In this document: piece after piece, positions 12,713 through 24,481 of the stretch
Position numbering within the stretch: the stretch's first letter is position 1
How the letters are laid out: every line of letters begins with the position of its first letter
NCBI GenBank assembly: GCA_000827265.1
Contig: KN834771.1
Location: 153,650-217,649, forward strand
Origin: Collybiopsis luxurians FD-317 M1
Taxonomy: Eukaryota; Basidiomycota; Agaricomycetes; Agaricales; Omphalotaceae
Reading direction: 5' to 3'
DNA length: 64,000 nt
Position numbers and translations under genes: made by a program
The notes under the pieces: generated by a model
The model's input: only the letters and a program-made list of their open reading frames with translations
Told to the model about the DNA's origin: nothing
Database searches by the model: none

Positions 12713-15701
12713 GCTGGGCAGAAAAGGTCAGAAAACTGGACCTAAGGGTAGCCTCGACTTTACGGGACCGAAGGAAGAATAAAACTTCCTGCATCCTTGG
12801 TTCTTTTGGCTGCAGGAACCTCATGGAGACCTCATGTCAAAGATCTAAAGCAAAACTGTCTCGATTAAATTAGTGTAGCGACACGATGCAAACCTCGCCT
12901 CCGTGGTTTGGTGTACAGACACCATGATCGTATGAGTACTCTTAGAAACGCCGCTACGGTAGGAAAAGACTGTCGATCTTGTGGATCCTTCAGGTTTGAG
13001 GGCATTCAGTAAGTTCTGTAAGGCAGAAATTGTGAGTATGGCCAACTCTGTTGTATTCATTTGTCCATAGATTCGCTGCTTTGAGTTGCTCAGAACGAAG
13101 CCGGTCCTGCCGAGCCAAGTTGCCGCTCGGTTGCCGTTTTCCCTATTTTGTTGTCGGTCGTGCTCAGCCAGCATTTTGAGCGACCCAAACCAGCTAGCCA
13201 GATCAGTTATATCTCTCGAGGTTTCATCTAGGACACTTCAGGTTAGACGACTTCCGCTCTTGCGTGTGCGCGAGGCCTCAGGCAAATCTAAACCTTGGAA
13301 TTGAGCCTAAGTCATAGCTCTCCCGTTCGATCGAGCCGGCCTTGTTTTTGCGACAAATCACAAAGCATGATTATCGAGTTCATCGAGTGCTTGCGCGTGT
13401 ACCGGATGGATCTCTTCCCTAAGCAATCACAGCGTGATTTGTCCTGATACGTTCAAAATTCTCTCTTCAAGTACAAGGCTTTCTGTGTTCTTTATATATA
13501 TATTCGAGTTAACAGTCGAATTTATTCTGTGACATAACTTGTTCTAAACGCATGCGCGCTCTCTAGCATTCCTCCTCAGCTCCCTCTCTTTTTCTTTCTC
13601 TACAACTTGATCTTGCTGCACGTAATCGTCGCCTTAGCCACTGGTGCCCTGCTGACTCAAACGCCGCCGTCCTGCGGCTTGATCTAATTAATTCAGAATT
13701 AAATTGTGAACTGTATTGCCCATTCAGTTTGAGTCATCAATATCAAGGATCAGGCCTCAGGTACGGATTTCCCAACCTCGGCATTCCATGCACTCGTAAA
13801 TAAGTACGAGTGGTACGTCCTTTTCCGATTCGGATTTGTCCAGGCTTATTCCATGTTCATGTTCTAGTTGCCACATCACCATTGTGTTCCTTGCTCCCCG
13901 TTTTCGGATCCCGTATTTGCTTATCTAGAAGGGCCCTCCCAATTCTTCATATATCATCTCCTTTCATCCTGGAAATCGTTTACATCGCCTCGATTTTATT
14001 CCGGGCTCACCCTGCCATGTGTGTTGCGCGATGGCCCTACTCTCTCAGGTACTCGACAGCCAAATCTTCTCATTGCTATGCAGATCATCGCCTTGATCAA
14101 TGCCATCTCTCCTGAGTAGAAGAAGATGCCAAGTCCTTCCTATTAACATGAACCAATAGTTGCTCGTCCACTTTCGTGACTTTTTTTCTGTGTGAGGCGT
14201 GGCTGATGAATTCTGTCCAAGTAACTGTCAATCTGTCCACGCAGTGACTTTCAAGCGCTGTTCCGGCCTAACGTCCTTCTACATATCATTCACTTTATTT
14301 TTGTATCTGGATACCCAACCTTCGACACAAATTTCGGATATTCCTGTTTCTACACTCTAAGCAAATGGCAAAGTTAGGTTCTGAACTTGGACTTTGCTGA
14401 TGTAACTGGCAGTAAGGCACCTACTCAGCCACCAGTGCCTTATGATGCATGTGTTAGTGCAGTCCCCTCCAGTGGTGCTACAGTTCTGGTAAGATAAGAA
14501 GAGGTGACAGAGATGCTACATTGAGTTCTCAGCGACAGGTCCCATAGTTGACGCATATCACTGACCTGGCAGAAATGATGTAGGGGAAGCGACTCAATCA
14601 AAGGAGCGCTGTAGGCTATCGCCCAGTAATCAAACGTGAAAAAGATGCATGCACAAGTAATTACAACTTTCACACCAAAACACCATGAAGACTTGCCAAT
14701 TCGGGGCCGGGAGAAGAGACGGTATAGCAATCGGTTCCTAAATGTTCGAACTAGTGCCATCGCTTGAGTGCAATCAGACAAGGTCAGATAACGAGTGGAA
14801 AGTCGATGGGTACTATTCGATCCCATCAAATGCCATCATCCTGAGAGAAGTCCGGATCCCTTCCGTGCAACGCGTAGCGCATGGTGAGTCGTTCTCATTT
14901 TCAGCAATCATGTATATGTAAGAATAGGGTACACCGTACTGTGGTCCAAGTCACTTACTATATGCAGCTATGTCGTGCGTCAATGCACCTAGAATTCACC
15001 ATAAATCAATTTCTCCTCCTTGAGCCTTTTTACCTAGATCTATGAGAATTTAGCCCAGAGTTCAATCTTTTGTATATCGGTGCCTAAATTGGGTATGTAT
15101 TGCGCGGACCGATGTGGCAGTCGGAGTAGAGTATACGAGGGAGCTTGAAAACATGCACGAAACCTCAAATTAACATGTAACACATCGTTGCAAATGACGA
15201 ATGTAGTTGATTCCCTCTGAAGACATACATAGTTGGGAACCTTGAGAACCTGAATCAAAATACATAATCTAACTCTGAGTAGGTATCTTTACAAAAAGTT
15301 CTGTCCCCATACATGCTACACTACTTGTCCTCGACGCGCCACGACAAATTAAAGGAAGAGCGTCCGAACACATTCCGAAATGTTCTCTAGAAATGGAATG
15401 CATTCCGGAGCGGTATCCAGTGCACGGATGTGAGTCGTCTCCGGGCTTCTTTGATGGGATCGAATAGCACCCATCGACCTGTCCTCAGTCAACCAAGGTC
15501 CAATCTGTCAATTGTCATTATGAGAACTAATTGGCCAGTTCCGAGGGGCCCAGTCTTAAATGCTCAGTCAGGATAGTTTAAAACATTCAACGTCGAGACT
15601 ATGGGCCTTAAGCCCAAACACATTCTGTGCTTCAGTCAAAGCCGGCAGCCCAGCCCACTGTTATCCTCCGCTACCCTTCTCACCAACTGACCCTAATCAG
15701 A
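12713..15701. other. Intergenic, about 3 kb, with one repeat-family relic
   Basis: No supportable gene. A minus ORF at 12845-13174 and another at 14440-14829 show no recognisable domain. A TATA-rich stretch lies at 13494-13504. At about 13750-13793 the sequence ends in GGCATTCCATGCACTCGTAA, matching the terminus of the repeat family found at 33687, 42738 and 43441, so a degenerate copy of that element is present. Nothing else is resolved. Confidence 0.5.
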
Positions 15702-17172
15702 ATGTCCAGCTTGCCAGATACACAAGAAATAATTATCAATTTTGCACAGGACTTAAAATTCGATGTTGTTCATTTAATTTTGAATGTTTTGGCATGTGGT
15801 AAGCTGAACACAATTTTATACTTTATAATTTCAAAATTAGTGCTTTTTCAAAACAAAAAACTCCAGTGTTGTTTTGAACACCAGAGTAAAACCATATGTT
15901 CAGTCAGCACTGAATGATTTTGGCTTTGCATAATGCATGATATTTGGAAATTATTATCCTAAATGCCACTTCTAAATGTCAATTTTGTAGGAATGACGGC
16001 TTTTGCCACGTCTCTTGCAATCTATTCCATGAGGTGGGTTGACTGGATGTATATGTAATATCAATGAGCATGAAATTGATTTCAATGCCCTTCAATCCTA
16101 GCACAAAACACTGGAGTCACTCAAAATCTCTTTTAGCTTTTTCACTGTTTTTTATGTTTTTATGTTCCATTGGGCAAACACTTTACTATGCAAATGGCCC
16201 GCTGATTCGAACACAGTTTGGATTCATCCACCAAATAGAAGGGGGCATTGCCGCACAAGCACAGGTTGTTTCATTGAAACTTTTCACTTGGGATTATACA
16301 GTCTCTTGGTTTGAAACAATTCCAGTAAGTTCTCTATTTCGGGAAAAGATAAATTCAATTGCATTCTCCATTAGATAGTCATTAGTGACTCTATAGTGGT
16401 TTGGAGGGCTTGGGCAATATGCTTTAATGACAGGTTTTGGAGAATTATCATGGTCCTTCTGACAGTCAGCAACTTTGGTGGGTGACCGTTATCATTGCTA
16501 AATTCTAGTGTCAGATGTAAATTTGAGATATCCAGGTACTAATATTGCTGATTGCATTTGGGGCAATATTAATCTCAAGCAGGAAGCCGCGCAAACTACG
16601 GCCCTCGATTTTACATCAGATTTCCTGTCCTTGATAGTCAACCTTCTTGCAACGTCTTTAGTTATCTGGAAAGCATGGTCAGTCTCCATTGGATTCTATC
16701 AGCAACTTGCTCATGAGTACATAAATATAAGGGTTCATCGCCGCACATTGGCTGAAGGTGCAATGTACCAAAGGACACATGTTCTGCACATATTTTTACT
16801 CCTCATTGAATCTGGAGCAATCTTTTGTGCAATGCAAGCAATCAACATAGTCTTTCAGCTTCTAGATGTGTATTTGGATGCCAGTTTTTCTCTGGAGCTT
16901 CTTAGTGCAGTAGCAGTTGACTTCTCTGCCATTGCATATGTGGGTTATTGTTCCACTGGAGAGATTGAATGCAAAACTCATTTCTTTTCTATCATATCGG
17001 GTAGTTGCTGTATCCAGCTGCAGTAATCATTCTAGTTCAAGCGAACAGCTCCCCTGTGGTAGAAACCATTCAGGGTCTTCATAGTATACAGGTCCAGACT
17101 GGAAACCACAGAACTGTTGATGTCAATGGACATGGAGCTGACCATATAATGATGCGGCCATCAGACTCTTAG
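15702..17172 (+). CDS. Agaricomycete multi-pass membrane protein, 336 aa
   Basis: Seven exons: 15702-15798, 15991-16033, 16102-16324, 16375-16477, 16509-16677, 16732-16939, 17005-17172; total 1,011 nt, in frame. The protein has about seven hydrophobic helices, including LLAFSLFFMFLCSIGQTLYY, IVISDSIVVWRAWAI, LSLIVNLLATSLVIWKAW, VLHIFLLLIESGAIFCA and LLYPAAVIILVQ. The ISDSIVVWRAW and NLLATSLVIWKAW signatures and the C-terminal RPSDS belong to a large agaricomycete-specific family of serpentine-like membrane proteins with no assigned function. Intron 1 is unusually long (192 nt) and intron 4 unusually short (31 nt). The gene is more AT-rich than its housekeeping neighbours. A receptor role is only a guess. 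Confidence 0.8.
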
Positions 17173-17659
17173 ATACTGGTAAATTAGTCTACTGCTATTT
17201 AACCCATTTCCAGTTCAGAGAATTTATATGTGCTAAAATGCCTATGGAATTTCCTCACAGGATGCTTCTGCATATGATCACTCAGCTGTATTCATAGTAG
17301 AGCTCCCAGATATGCATCAATGAGTGTTTTTCTCCCTTGTGTGGTTTAACAGCATGAAGTATAGCCGGGATTGATAAGTTGAAAACTTGTCTACTTGCAT
17401 GCATCACTAAAATTCTTGTCTCACAGCACAGTATGAGCCACAGTTCAAACTTGCATTCCACAAAAAAAAAACCAAATGAGTAATTCAAAATACTGAAAAA
17501 TCATCTACTTCAATGATCTTGTAGGCCCAGTAGGTGTTGTAATAGCACACTACTTTAGGACAAAGATGATAATATTTCTTTCTGAGATCTGAAGGTAAAT
17601 GCTTTTAAGCCTTTTGTAGGCCTGGGCTTACAACAAGCAAAAGTGATATGCATATATTG
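17173..17659. other. Intergenic 3' flank, nothing seen
   Basis: AT-rich 3' flank of the membrane-protein gene, with a short A run near 17461. No ORF, RNA gene or repeat that I can support. Confidence 0.45.
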
Positions 17660-18270
17660 TGACTGGCACCTTTTCAAGTAACTTGAACAGACATGTCCCT
17701 TTTGTAACAGCTATAGTCAGTCATGATAGCCTGCTTACACCTTTCTTTCTTTACCTACACTGGCAGTGGCAAGCCCACTCTCCCTTTACCTACAATTCAG
17801 GAGACATACACTCTCCCACGCTGAGTCCCGCTCTGCCAAGTGCAGCTTCAAATTAACAATAATCTAATCCTATGATGATCCGGCTTTGGTGAGAAGCAGA
17901 ATCAAGAAGCAGAGGCTACTATTAAGTAGTTCAACCTGCAGGTATGGCTACTGCTGAAGCTCATAAAGTTGTTGTGATGGAACTTATCTAGCCGTGGCTC
18001 ACCAGTAAATTTTGCATTCGGAGCTGATTTTGAAGCAACTTTCTTGCTGAAATTTTCTTACTGTGGGGGACAGTAGTGCTTTGTTGCCATTGTTGGCACC
18101 TTCCCTCCCTCCTTTGCAACTTTTTCCTTGCGTGCAACTCCACGACATGTATTGTGCATAAGAGTGGCCTTCTCCTTTATCAGTATTACTGGGCTGAGGA
18201 ACCGAACAATTGCAAGCTGTAGGATAAGTATCCTAAAAGAGGACCCAATAATCAAAGGTCGCCGGTCATG
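17660..18270 (-). pseudogene. Decayed UPF3 fragment (relic 1)
   Basis: The plus-strand text matches, block by block, the coding region of the intact UPF3 gene about 5 kb downstream: around 17840-17930 corresponds to about 22745-22805, 18025-18060 to about 23000-23045, and 18090-18200 to about 23085-23240. It has no open frame. Most differences I could read are transitions (C to T and G to A on the plus strand), with some deletions. It covers the low-complexity Ala/Lys-rich C-terminal part only. Same orientation as the intact gene, so it is a dispersed direct duplicate. Confidence 0.6.
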
Positions 18271-18855
18271 CAAATTCTGTAGTGGACTTTCATACCGTCG
18301 AGTCTGGGATGATGGTGGAAAGGCAATATTATCCTTTACAGTGAATGATTACAGTACTGTGACAGACTTTGTGTTGATAATGGATAGTAATAGTTTAGTG
18401 GGTTAGATTGCCAGGGTAAGATCACAGCTGGAAGAAATGGAGAAGAGAAGAGCATTGAGTTCAATCAGCTATGTACTCAAATTCATGCCGCGAAAGATGC
18501 ATTCAAGATGATCTTTGGAAACAAAGATCAACAAGGGTGCTTAAGAACATAACACATATTCCTTACCGCAACCTCTTTAGCTTTCTTGCATCAATATCAA
18601 CCTCGATATTGGAGGAAGGGGGTATTGCCTCATCTTTCAATGATTGCGGCCTAGATGAAAATCAAGAGTCAGCAGTGGATGACCGTAAGAGACAGAGAAA
18701 CACATTACTGAGACTGTTTTAGTCTCTTCATTTGCATCTTTTTATCATGTATCAGTGACCACTTAACCTGGTGCAGTTCAACCGCTCAGAGCTGTGAATC
18801 TTTTATCGCATCCAGGTTTCTCCTTGAAGAAAAGAGGTGAGAGTCCCATGAACGA
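18271..18855. other. Unassigned region between two pseudogenes
   Basis: No convincing ORF, repeat terminus or RNA gene. The short plus ORFs (for example 18471-18722) have no recognisable motifs. Confidence 0.4.
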
Positions 18856-21174
18856 CTAATTTTTTTTGTCAATGTAGCAGAAGGGTTTTTCTGCCTCCAC
18901 ATAAACACAGAATGATGTGTTTGCCATAGTCGATACAACGCGAAGGGTTGGAGTGAGTGTAGAAGAGATGCCTGTCTTAGCGATGGTCATGTCGTGCGGG
19001 GCTCGGAAGAAGTTATTACGAGGAGAGTAATTTTGAGTTGCGCGACCAAAGAGTGACCTGCTTTTCCGATTTCGAGCGAAGGCAATGTGAGATTGGAGAA
19101 TATCAGTGGTGACATCATTATTGAAAAGGACATAAACTAGAAGCCACCAAGAGGACTCCAGATTGTGCAGGGTATTATATGTAAAAGGAGGAGGTTCAGA
19201 ATCTAAATCTTCAACCAGAGAAACAGGCAAGAAGCACCAAGTTGCCTGGCTTGCCTCAATGGCCATGAAGTCCGGGGTACCCTGAGAGCAAAGTTAAAAG
19301 ACAGATTATAGCTCAAAATGCTCGGACAAATCATGCACAGTTGATGGTCCTGAGTCTCCCCAACGCGCCGCGCATATTCAAAGTCCCCAATTTATCCTCG
19401 AGTTTCCTTCACCGCTACAGTATTAGTAAATGTTGCCACAGCTTATGTCCCTGTGAACCCAGTCACTTCGATGAACGATCTCCAGCGCTGTGATCGAAAA
19501 AGGGATGACCATCCAATCTCAGGCCAGACAGTGAGCACAAACCAAATAACAAATCAATCAATGTAACGTATATGTTACGAAGACTCTTTTCTTCATATAG
19601 TGTTGAGCCGTGCTCCTTGAAAATTATGCGATAATGATACCTGCGTCGAATAATAACACTCTTTGTTTGGTGAGGGTCTTCCTCGGCCTCATCATTGTCA
19701 GAAAGGGGGTCGGTACTGGTCACATAGGAGCGGCGACGTCGTAGTTTGTAGGTTGAACGATTTTGAGGGGAGACGGCGAGAAGTTGAAAGGGACCTTTCC
19801 GTTCATCATGCCATTCGTGGTGTCGACCCGACCATCAACCTGCACTCTTTCGAAGCACAATGGAGTCAGCATATGCCTTTTGAATCTCTCTAGATCCTCC
19901 TCTCCACACACTCTTTTAACATCTGACAACAGAGCTTTCCGTATCTCGTGCTCTGGGGGTCGATCTTCATCGAGCCACACGTCCTTGAGGACATACTCCT
20001 TGCCGTTTCCATCCTTTACCAGCCAAACTCGGGTCGCACGGCTGATAAAACTTTCAGCGGCATAATCTGCTAGGGTAGCGAGGGTAGTGAAGACTTTATC
20101 ACTAATCTTGGTTTCATACTGGCGTTTCTCGCCTTTGGAAAGGTCGGGAGCATTGATACATTTGATGGTAGCATCCCATCCGAGAGCTGTAGGAGAGAAA
20201 AATGCGAACGCGATAAACAGACGAACCAGTCCTTTGCAGTCCTTCGAATTTGAGTCAGGTTGAGCGCTTCAGGAGATAACTTTAGAATTTTTTACCTTGA
20301 GATAATCATAAGGTTTCGTTGTACGAAGCACCCCCCTGCACGCAATCCAGACTCGAAGTTGACGATTTTGCATTTTTACGCCAAACGTGAACCGACGGCA
20401 AGGATCTAGCGCCAGAACGTGCTGCAAGCTGTAGATGATTTTTGCAATATTCTGCAGACAAAGCGAAATGAACACTAGAAACGTTATTCGTGGTTGTAAA
20501 CGGACGCACTTACATCGTTCCTAGCGGCAATAGATTCTTCTGCCTTCTTTTGTGCTCCGCCGGAACAGCCACCTTGTACCATTCAAAATATCCATTGGGA
20601 GTGGCTCTGACACGTTCGGCGACAGCTACTGGAACAAAACAGCTATCTGGCTTAGTGTTGGATCGACGTTCTGATTTTCGGAGCAGTCTTTGGCTTCACG
20701 AGAAGCGCAAACTGTTGATTGAATGAAGGGCTGACAGTCTTGACTGCACGGACGACAGCCTTGAATATCGGTTCCAGTTGCGTGAAGACTAAATCCTCAT
20801 GGCGCCCTTCTTTCTTTGGATCCATCGCAAATTCAGTCCGGCCCTGGTCGCTTATCGCGTTGCCCTTCTTTAGCTCCTCCATCACCTTCCCCATCTCGAC
20901 TCCTTCAGGAGGCGGCGGTAGAATATTGTTAAATAAAAAGTCCCCTTCGACCTCTGGAACCATCTGCAGGTCTTCGAAACGCCGTCCCTTTTATCATCTA
21001 GCGAACTGTACTGGAATCCAGGCAGATCTGTATTTCGCTATTTCCAAGGCGTTTCTTTTGGTGCCTGTGTTGGAAGAGAGGGAGAAGGCGCCGAATTTTT
21101 AGGTGGCATTGACGGGCCTTCGCGGTCACATGAGGCTCATTGTACGCTTGCGAGTTTTCGCCACTTTCAGCCAT
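18856..21174 (-). pseudogene. FunK1 fungal-type protein kinase, broken
   Basis: Minus strand, from a possible start near 21174 to the stop at 18856-18858. Diagnostic pieces appear in order: an N-terminal FunK1 region (20963 downward), QNIAKIIYSLQHVLALDPCR after a GTAAGT intron, LVRLFIAFAFFSPTALGWD, a VWLDEDRPPEHEIRKALL block, RYHYRIIFKEHG, the catalytic loop WVHRDISCGN, the DFG-equivalent GDFEYA, then GTPDFMAIEASQ and NLESSWWLLVYVLF. Lesions: a one-base frameshift near 19722, an in-frame TAA at 19392-19394 just before GDFEYA, a frame change after SCGN, and no intact N-terminal frame upstream of about 20990. FunK1 kinases are expanded in agaricomycetes and turn over quickly. Sequencing error could explain single lesions but hardly all. 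Confidence 0.8.
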
Positions 21175-22207
21175 GGCGTAAGTATAAAAGTTAGCGGTAA
21201 AGCGAGGCTCTAATCAATAACAAGCCTCGCTCCTTGAAAATCTCTCCCTCTTTTCGAGTCCCCGGTTCAGACCCTATTTGCGTGAGATCCAAAATTACCG
21301 TTGACCCCTTGAACCAACCTCCCACCCTTGAAACAAAGGCCAGGCTTTCGTATTCTAGGTCAAATCTTCCTCCCATCCTGTCGAGCTCCAAATACTTTAA
21401 TGGGGAGCTATTAGCTTGAAATATGCCGGAAATCGGTCAGTCTTCCACAACCGGATCGGATGAGCTGTGACTAAAGCTGTTTTGTATATACGAATAACTC
21501 TTTTTTTCTGCGAGCAAAGAAAGCAATCCAGATGAAGACTTGTTCAGTGAGTATAATCAATCGTGAACATCCTCTTGAAACGCACAATCATGCCTATGCA
21601 CTTGTCGGACTTAAAAATCAAGCAGGAACTTGTACCGTATGTCCAGGACTAGGCGTGTGTACGCTCGTTCTGATCGTTAATCTACTGGCAATTACGACGC
21701 TTCAAGTTGAAGTAAAACTTGGAAGTCGATGTGGCCCTGCCACCGAGAGCAATTTGAACCGAAGGAAATCCAGATACTTATACGCAACCAGGGAGGTAAC
21801 TAGTACTAAACAAAAGATACATTCAGTCTCCCTAACTAATGTAGAGACTGCAAGTAGTACGAAATGGGCCGCCGATGACAGGTGGTTTGTCATAACCGAA
21901 AACGAACAGTGCTTGCGTATACCTATACCTATACCTACACCTATACCAGAGCCAAACCGGCGCCCTGAAAAGGGAGCCTTCCAAAAGTCAAGTCATGGAT
22001 TCTCAAAACGCCTTGAATCGTCGGTCACGGAACCGGACTTGCCGACCACTGTCGGACACATGCGAATTTCGATTCCGAAAAGGTTTATAGTATTGAATGC
22101 GGAGTTTGATATAGTTGAAGCTAGAGAAGTGCGAAGCTCTCATCAGCCTCAGAATCAAAGAGATAAGAAATACGTTGCGTACCAACTGAGACCATATCCT
22201 CAATAGC
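21175..22207. other. Intergenic with a CCTATA microsatellite
   Basis: Spacer between the FunK1 relic and the 3' end of UPF3. A short imperfect ACCTAT hexamer tract runs at about 21917-21948. A 224-codon plus-strand ORF (21532-22206) crosses it; its frame has no recognisable domain and runs antisense into the 3' flank of UPF3, so I do not call it. Confidence 0.5.
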
Positions 22208-24004
22208 TTAACCCGGTCGTGCAATTCCAGCCGCAGGCCCTCCTCCCCCTCTTCCACCCCTCCCTCTGCCTCGCCTCCCACCACGGAATCCAGGCCCACC
22301 GACAGAACCACCGACACCACCCTCAGAGCTCATATTCGTCGACGCCGATGCCGAGCCTGTCCCAGATCCATTCGGTTCATCTCCAACGCCAGCCCCAGGA
22401 CCTCGTTGCAGGATCATCGGAGGCACCACAGGCGTCGATCCCTCCGTTCCTGGAGCAGTGGAAGGACGCTGTAAAATCTTGGGTGGGTTAGCAGGCGCGG
22501 CACCAGCGGCCCCTGCGCCGACACTATTCTTGCGCCTCGAGTTCGGATGACCTCGTTCACGATTTGGGGAGCGTGCAGGGCGTGAAGGGTTGGAGGTGGA
22601 AGTTGAGGTTGAACCAGCGGCAACATTGGTCGTGGCACCACCCGGAGCTTTTTCCTTCTCCTTACCCATAGCGGCAGCTTCTCTCTCCCGCTCCCTCTCC
22701 CTCTCCCGGCGAGATTTGCGCTCTACTCCCGCTCCGTTAAGCGCAGCCTCGAATTGACGAGAAGCTAAACCTATGATAGGCCGACTTCGACGAGAAGCTG
22801 GTGTCGTCGGAGTCGAGGGTTCTGCTTGAGACGGGATTTCGGAATAAGTGGTAGTTGAAGCAGGGGCTGCAGGTGCCGCCGCTGACAACGAAGCTGACGG
22901 GGCTGGTGGGTTTGCGAGTAACTTGGCCGGAGCCTGGGATGACGAGGCTTGCCTTGCCGCAGCTTTGGATGATTTGGCGGGTGGACCGGACGATTTGGTA
23001 CCTGAAGCCGGTCCTGAAGCAGCTTTCTTGCCAGGAGCTTTCTTACCCGAAGCGGCAGGGGGTATTGCTTCGCTGGCGGCTTTCCCTCCCTTCTTCTTCG
23101 CAGCCTCTTCCTTGCGTGCGGCATCATGAGCAGCATTGCGCATAATGGCGACTTTTTCCTTCATCGCAGGTTTCTCCCTCGCAGCTGTTTTTTCAGCTTT
23201 GAGCGCTTCGAGGAGTGGGGTGGTTTTGGGCTGAGGGACTGGCTGGGTAGATGCGACTGCGATTCTCCGTGAGCAAGAAGACAATAGATGGAAGGAAATG
23301 TGATCGGATACGCACTGAGCGTTTCGATAGATACCGGTTCGGGGTTTGTAGCCGCAGCCAACGATTCGATGAAGGAGATGTAGTTCTCATCTGTTACGCC
23401 GTCAAAAAGGTGTCTTTTGAATCGAACTCTAAGTAGTCACCTTTCTCAATTGTCCCAGTGCGTGCATCCGGCTTCTTCTTGTCCTGTGGAACCTTTTGGT
23501 ATGGAGCAAACTCTACTACGGCTTGCGACTCGTTTCCTGGTGAAACCGATTGAGATAACCTCCCCAGATGATACGCCAAACCTACCAGCTTTGTCTCTGA
23601 ACAAATGACCATCGTATTCTCTACTGAAAAGAGCCAGCTGTTCTTCGTTTTTGAAGGCGATATACGCGCGAGATGGGACGTTCTCTTTATTCGGGCTGGC
23701 ATCTTGTTTAATGGCCTGCTAACACTGTCTCGAAGTCGACTCACCTGTTACGCAGTTTTCCAGGATAATAAGCCTTCCAGGTGACAGTCTGTTCAGTAAC
23801 CCAAGTCTGAACGCTTTGCCAGAAGATCTCTTCAGGTAAATTGGGAGGTAGCTTTCGGACAACGGTCTTTAGCCGTTCTAGATGCGACGCTGCTTTCTCT
23901 TTCTTTTCCTTTTCTCGATCTTTCTTTTTCGATTTCGAGGCCGCAGGTGGTACTGTTATGTTCGTGGGTGATATTGTGGCTGACGTCGTCGTGGTCGATG
24001 CCAT
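22208..24004 (-). CDS. UPF3: Nonsense-mediated decay factor UPF3, 529 aa
   Basis: Five exons, minus strand: 24004-23752, 23702-23586, 23536-23441, 23390-23316, 23256-22208 (1,590 nt, in frame); introns 49, 49, 50 and 59 nt. Residues about 43-175 are the Smg4/UPF3 domain: RLKTVVRKLPPNLPEEIFW at its start, WKAYYPGKL, NKENVPSRAYIAFKNEEQL, FSREYDGHLFRDKAG and ESQAVVEFAPYQKVP. This RRM-like domain binds UPF2 and bridges to UPF1 on mRNAs with premature stops. The remaining two-thirds is low-complexity: Ala/Lys coiled tracts, RERERERE and an RGG-type Gly/Arg C-terminus, likely RNA binding. The first donor used here is GTAACA (a 3-nt shift to a GTGAGT at +8 would break frame). Two decayed partial copies lie elsewhere in the window. 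Confidence 0.92.
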
Positions 24005-24481
24005 GATAGCGCAGAGCAAGTCGAGCTGACGGCACCGGATCGGAGTTCAAATTGCCGCCAGACCCGGTTTTTAAGCGCTGAAAAAAAAAATTGTTTTCAT
24101 TCGCGAACGTCCATGACCATAATGTGAGTGTCTGGATTTCCTGTTTTCTTTTTTTCTTCTTCTTCTTAGTGATGAACAAAAATTCACATTCAAGCTCAAC
24201 AGTCTAATGGACAATCTGTTCAGTTGATGACTTTCTACTTCTGCAATTCTGACTTTTTTTTTCTCTGTTTGAAATGAATTTTGCTAGTTGCACGTTTACT
24301 GACTTGTTATTTTCAGTTAGATATTGGTACCTGGTAGTTTTAATATACAAATTAATACACAACGAATTAACGAATAAGCGTGAATAGCCTGAGGACCAGC
24401 GACAGTTTCGGCGGAGGACCCTAGTCGAGTACCACTTCATTCTCTGAGAGTCCAGCCCCATACAGAGCTGCTCAAAGGTAC
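24005..24481. promoter_or_regulatory. UPF3 upstream region / methyltransferase 3' flank
   Basis: A 477-bp spacer between two genes read in the same (minus) direction. It contains A-rich and TTC-rich runs (24080-24090, 24147-24168) near the UPF3 start and no supportable gene. Confidence 0.4.

Noticed and set aside
14440..14829. 129-codon minus ORF
   Set aside because: No domain, no plausible neighbouring exons, and no promoter-like context.
21532..22206. 224-codon plus-strand ORF
   Set aside because: No recognisable domain, contains a microsatellite-derived Ile-Pro repeat, and ends at the antisense side of the UPF3 stop; likely chance.
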